64,000 nucleotides of DNA, from positions 62,001 to 126,000 of the forward strand of contig WPIO01000126.1 in NCBI GenBank assembly GCA_009760855.2, in the 5' to 3' direction. Under the pieces are notes generated by a model. The model made no database searches, was not told the origin of the DNA, and saw only the letters and a list, made by a program, of their open reading frames with translations. Made by a program: the position numbers and the translations under genes. The DNA comes from Cristatella mucedo (Eukaryota; Bryozoa; Phylactolaemata; Cristatellidae). Below are positions 61,620 through 64,000 of the stretch, one piece after another (the stretch's first letter is position 1; every line of letters starts with the position of its first letter).

Positions 61620-63120
61620 TTCACATGTCTATACTTGAGGTATAGTAAAGATTTTTATGATTGATCACTATGTTCATATAATTGTAGCACCGAAATGCAG
61701 AAACGACCTGTAGTGTCTGGGAATATGTGTTGGTAGTTTAATTTGCACTGAACGATGTACATTATGCTTTAAATTTAGGGTACATTTATTTAGCTTAAAA
61801 CTATGTATGAATGTTCTTTTGAATATAATAAATGATGTAAAGTAATTAATTGACATGGCGTCCTAAGAGAACTTAATCTGTATCTAAGCACTTTAAAATG
61901 CCGCAGGCTCAAGCCCACAATATTAGCCACTTGGCGGCGAGTACTGTACCCCTGGGCCAAACCAGGGCGGCATTAGTGCTCATGTATATGTACGTTCGCG
62001 CATGCACGTACATTTTTACGTGTGTTCACAAGTTACAGTCAAACTCTAAATATTATTGGCCCAATAGGATACTCTATGCATGTAGAGAGATTGATATTAA
62101 TTGGAAGTTAGTGGTTAGATTGGACAGGATACATTCGTTTGGTCAGTACAGAAAGGTTATTTCATTACAGCGTCAAGCCAATAACACTGTCCCAAAAAAG
62201 AAATAGATGAGAATATACAGCAGTAAGAGACTTACGTTTTAATAAAACAATCTCTGTGTGATAGCTATGTACGTAAAGTCCCTAACATTGACTGGAACCA
62301 TTGATGCAAGTATAAACCGCCAAACTAAACTGCGACCGAGAGCCTATTGATTCTGACTAGGTCCGATTACAGCGATATCGTGTGCTAAACCATGTTAGCA
62401 AATTAGCTAGTTAATACTGTTTTGCACTTGTGTAACATCACCCCGTTTAGTTTCAAGTCAGAGTAAGCCGATATGTAAGGCGATGGCGTCATAATGACTT
62501 CAGGTGCAAGTGTTGCAAACGGGGTGCAGAGACTTCCACGTCCGGTCAGGACTAGGCCTCAAACAAAGGCTCTTAACGGTGCAGCCGACTCGAAACGAAT
62601 ACTGAAGACGCTACTGACCATTGAAATCGGCGACACCCAATTATAGGCACCGTGGCCAATGCACGTAAGCAAGCAGAAAGTAGCCGAACACGGATGCAAT
62701 GAAGAGCACCAGCAACTTCAGAAAACGTGTCCACATCCGCTGCGTGGACAAGCCTATTCGGCAGCAACCAATCGTTACTGGCATTCAGCTTGTCAGTGCC
62801 TCAGCGTACAAGCACTCTTACCAGGCTGAGCACTACTTAAGTGACGAGCGGCACAATTCCCCGGGCCAAGCTTCCACCTGATTTGAATGCCTTGGGCACT
62901 CCTGCGGCCAGACTCAAAGAATTGAACGCAAATAAGACTCTGGCTTTCATTCCACTCAAGTTTGGTCTATGACATGATCGGTTCACAGCCATTATGAATC
63001 AGTAACCGCAAATAATATATCGTTATACGAGCAATCCGGCTGATCATAAAGACGGACGTTTTTATTTAAACTAAATGCATAGCCACCTACAGATCTGCAT
63101 TTGATGAGGATAAGTTACAG
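61620..63120. repeat. array block Y, copy 2, with SINE at 61855-61975
   Basis: Matches 24540-25850. It carries about 350 extra bases (62590-62945) that copy 1 lacks and 45400-45700 partly has. The SINE (minus) reads ggcgtcctaagagaac.., gcaggctcaagcccac.., gggccaaaccaggg. Confidence 0.75.
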
Positions 63121-63174
63121 GAAAGGATTTTTAGGAGAGGTGGTCTAATGGTAACCCTAGTGGAGTAGGGCTTT

Positions 63175-63385
63175 CAGACTTTTGAAGCGGCTTCATTTAC
63201 GGCTGGGTGTCGTCAGGACTTCATTCGCCGACTGGGTCATTGAAACCCAATCGAGGCCACCAGGAGTCCAGACGACAGGTTCCATCGAGATATTTATCTT
63301 TCCCAATCTGTCTCTCCCAGTTTGTGGGATTTAGGTGTGACGGCAGATATACTGTATTCTACCGTGCATAAGCTCATTTAAAAAA
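63175..63385 (+). repeat. SOUL 5'-flank module of a further unit
   Basis: ggcttcatttacggctggg, tcattgaaacccaatcgaggc and tctgtctctcccagtttgtgg match 57150-57330. The match stops at about 63375 and no exon 1 follows within the window. Confidence 0.65.
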
Positions 63386-64000
63386 AATTTGGGGTCAGAT
63401 AATGGTGAGGGGGCAATCATCATACCTTTTTTGCTTTTAGTACCTGCTAAGCAACGTACCTGCTTTGAGAGCTACTTAACAAAGATCTACTGGCCACCAA
63501 ATGTGTTATATATGGTTGTTTACCAGCACAAATTTGACAATCCACCGTCTATGAAAGTCCTCACAATGGAGGACATGATAATGGTGTCATAGAGATCGAG
63601 GACTGCAAGATGAGGACCTAGATGACGGAGACGACGGAACCGGCCAAAAGGATGAAGACGCTGCCAAAATGACGACGTAGGTGAGCCCGACCACCGGCGT
63701 ATTTATAAGTGCCGCCACGACATTTTCAGAGGCCGGGACGACGGTCGAGGTGGCGACGACGTCGGCAGCGACAACGGCGGCCAAGATGACCAGGATCAGC
63801 TTGGAGTCTCTGAAAAACCGAAAATCAGAGAAGACAAGCCTCTTCTGTTGGCTTCAAGTTAAAATTAATTCAGCATGCAAAGGGCAGTGGTATTCATGCA
63901 GCAGAGAGAACGTTTGGACCTGTACCAGACCGCAGAACAACCAGAAGATTGAGGATGGAAGAAGAGGCTCTAAAAAAAGATTCCCAAGGCAAAAAAGGCA
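63386..64000. other. unassigned right end
   Basis: A plus frame 63389-63592 (67 codons, with CFESYLTKIYWPPNVLYMVVYQHKF) has protein-like composition but no family I recognise. 63600-63785 is rich in gacgac-type codons. The rest shows nothing. Confidence 0.3.

Overview
This is a metazoan nuclear window. It has spliceosomal introns with GT-AG borders, polyadenylation signals, CR1/L2-type LINEs, tRNA-derived SINEs, a decayed Polinton/Maverick and very long microsatellites. No bacterial-style operons are present. The mix fits an aquatic invertebrate, but I cannot name the phylum from sequence alone. I see no rRNA, functional tRNA or CRISPR.

Layout. (1) About 1.19-14.5 kb is an AT-rich, broken Polinton/Maverick. 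Its protein-primed DNA polymerase B is readable on the minus strand from about 14.5 down to 8.08 kb and is cut into three blocks by two LINE insertions (8.46-10.43 and 11.86-13.04 kb). Left of it lie a run of phage-tail-fibre-like repeats on the plus strand (3.4-5.4 kb) and a possible phospholipase-A2-like remnant. (2) About 15.3-63.4 kb is a complex tandem array built from repeated copies of one gene with its flanks. The gene encodes a secreted SOUL/HEBP2-type heme-binding protein. Two copies look intact (32172-34251 and 57426-59825). One has intact outer exons but a scrambled third exon (26427-28548). At least six more are relics (about 16.0, 23.5, 39.2, 47.4, 56.1 and 60.85 kb). Two further 5'-flank modules without a recognised exon lie at 30.7 and 63.2 kb.

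The intact genes have four exons in the same phases: signal peptide plus a Cys-x4-Cys-Pro segment; start of the SOUL fold; the SOUL core with the KIxMTxPV-type motif; and the C-terminal SOUL strands. The first intron is short (122-143 bp) and in copies 26.4k and 57.4k it can be misread as coding. Array units carry shared older insertions (SINEs, LINE fragments), so part of the invasion predates the duplications. Later LINE insertions, mostly minus-strand, and (GA)n, (TA)n, (GT)n and (GATA)n expansions decorate individual units.

Other elements: the C-terminal end of an R2-like non-LTR element with CCHC and restriction-like endonuclease regions (51.6-52.7 kb), a possible pogo-like short DNA transposon (46.74-47.25 kb), and a SINE family whose tail resembles the 3' end of the resident LINE.
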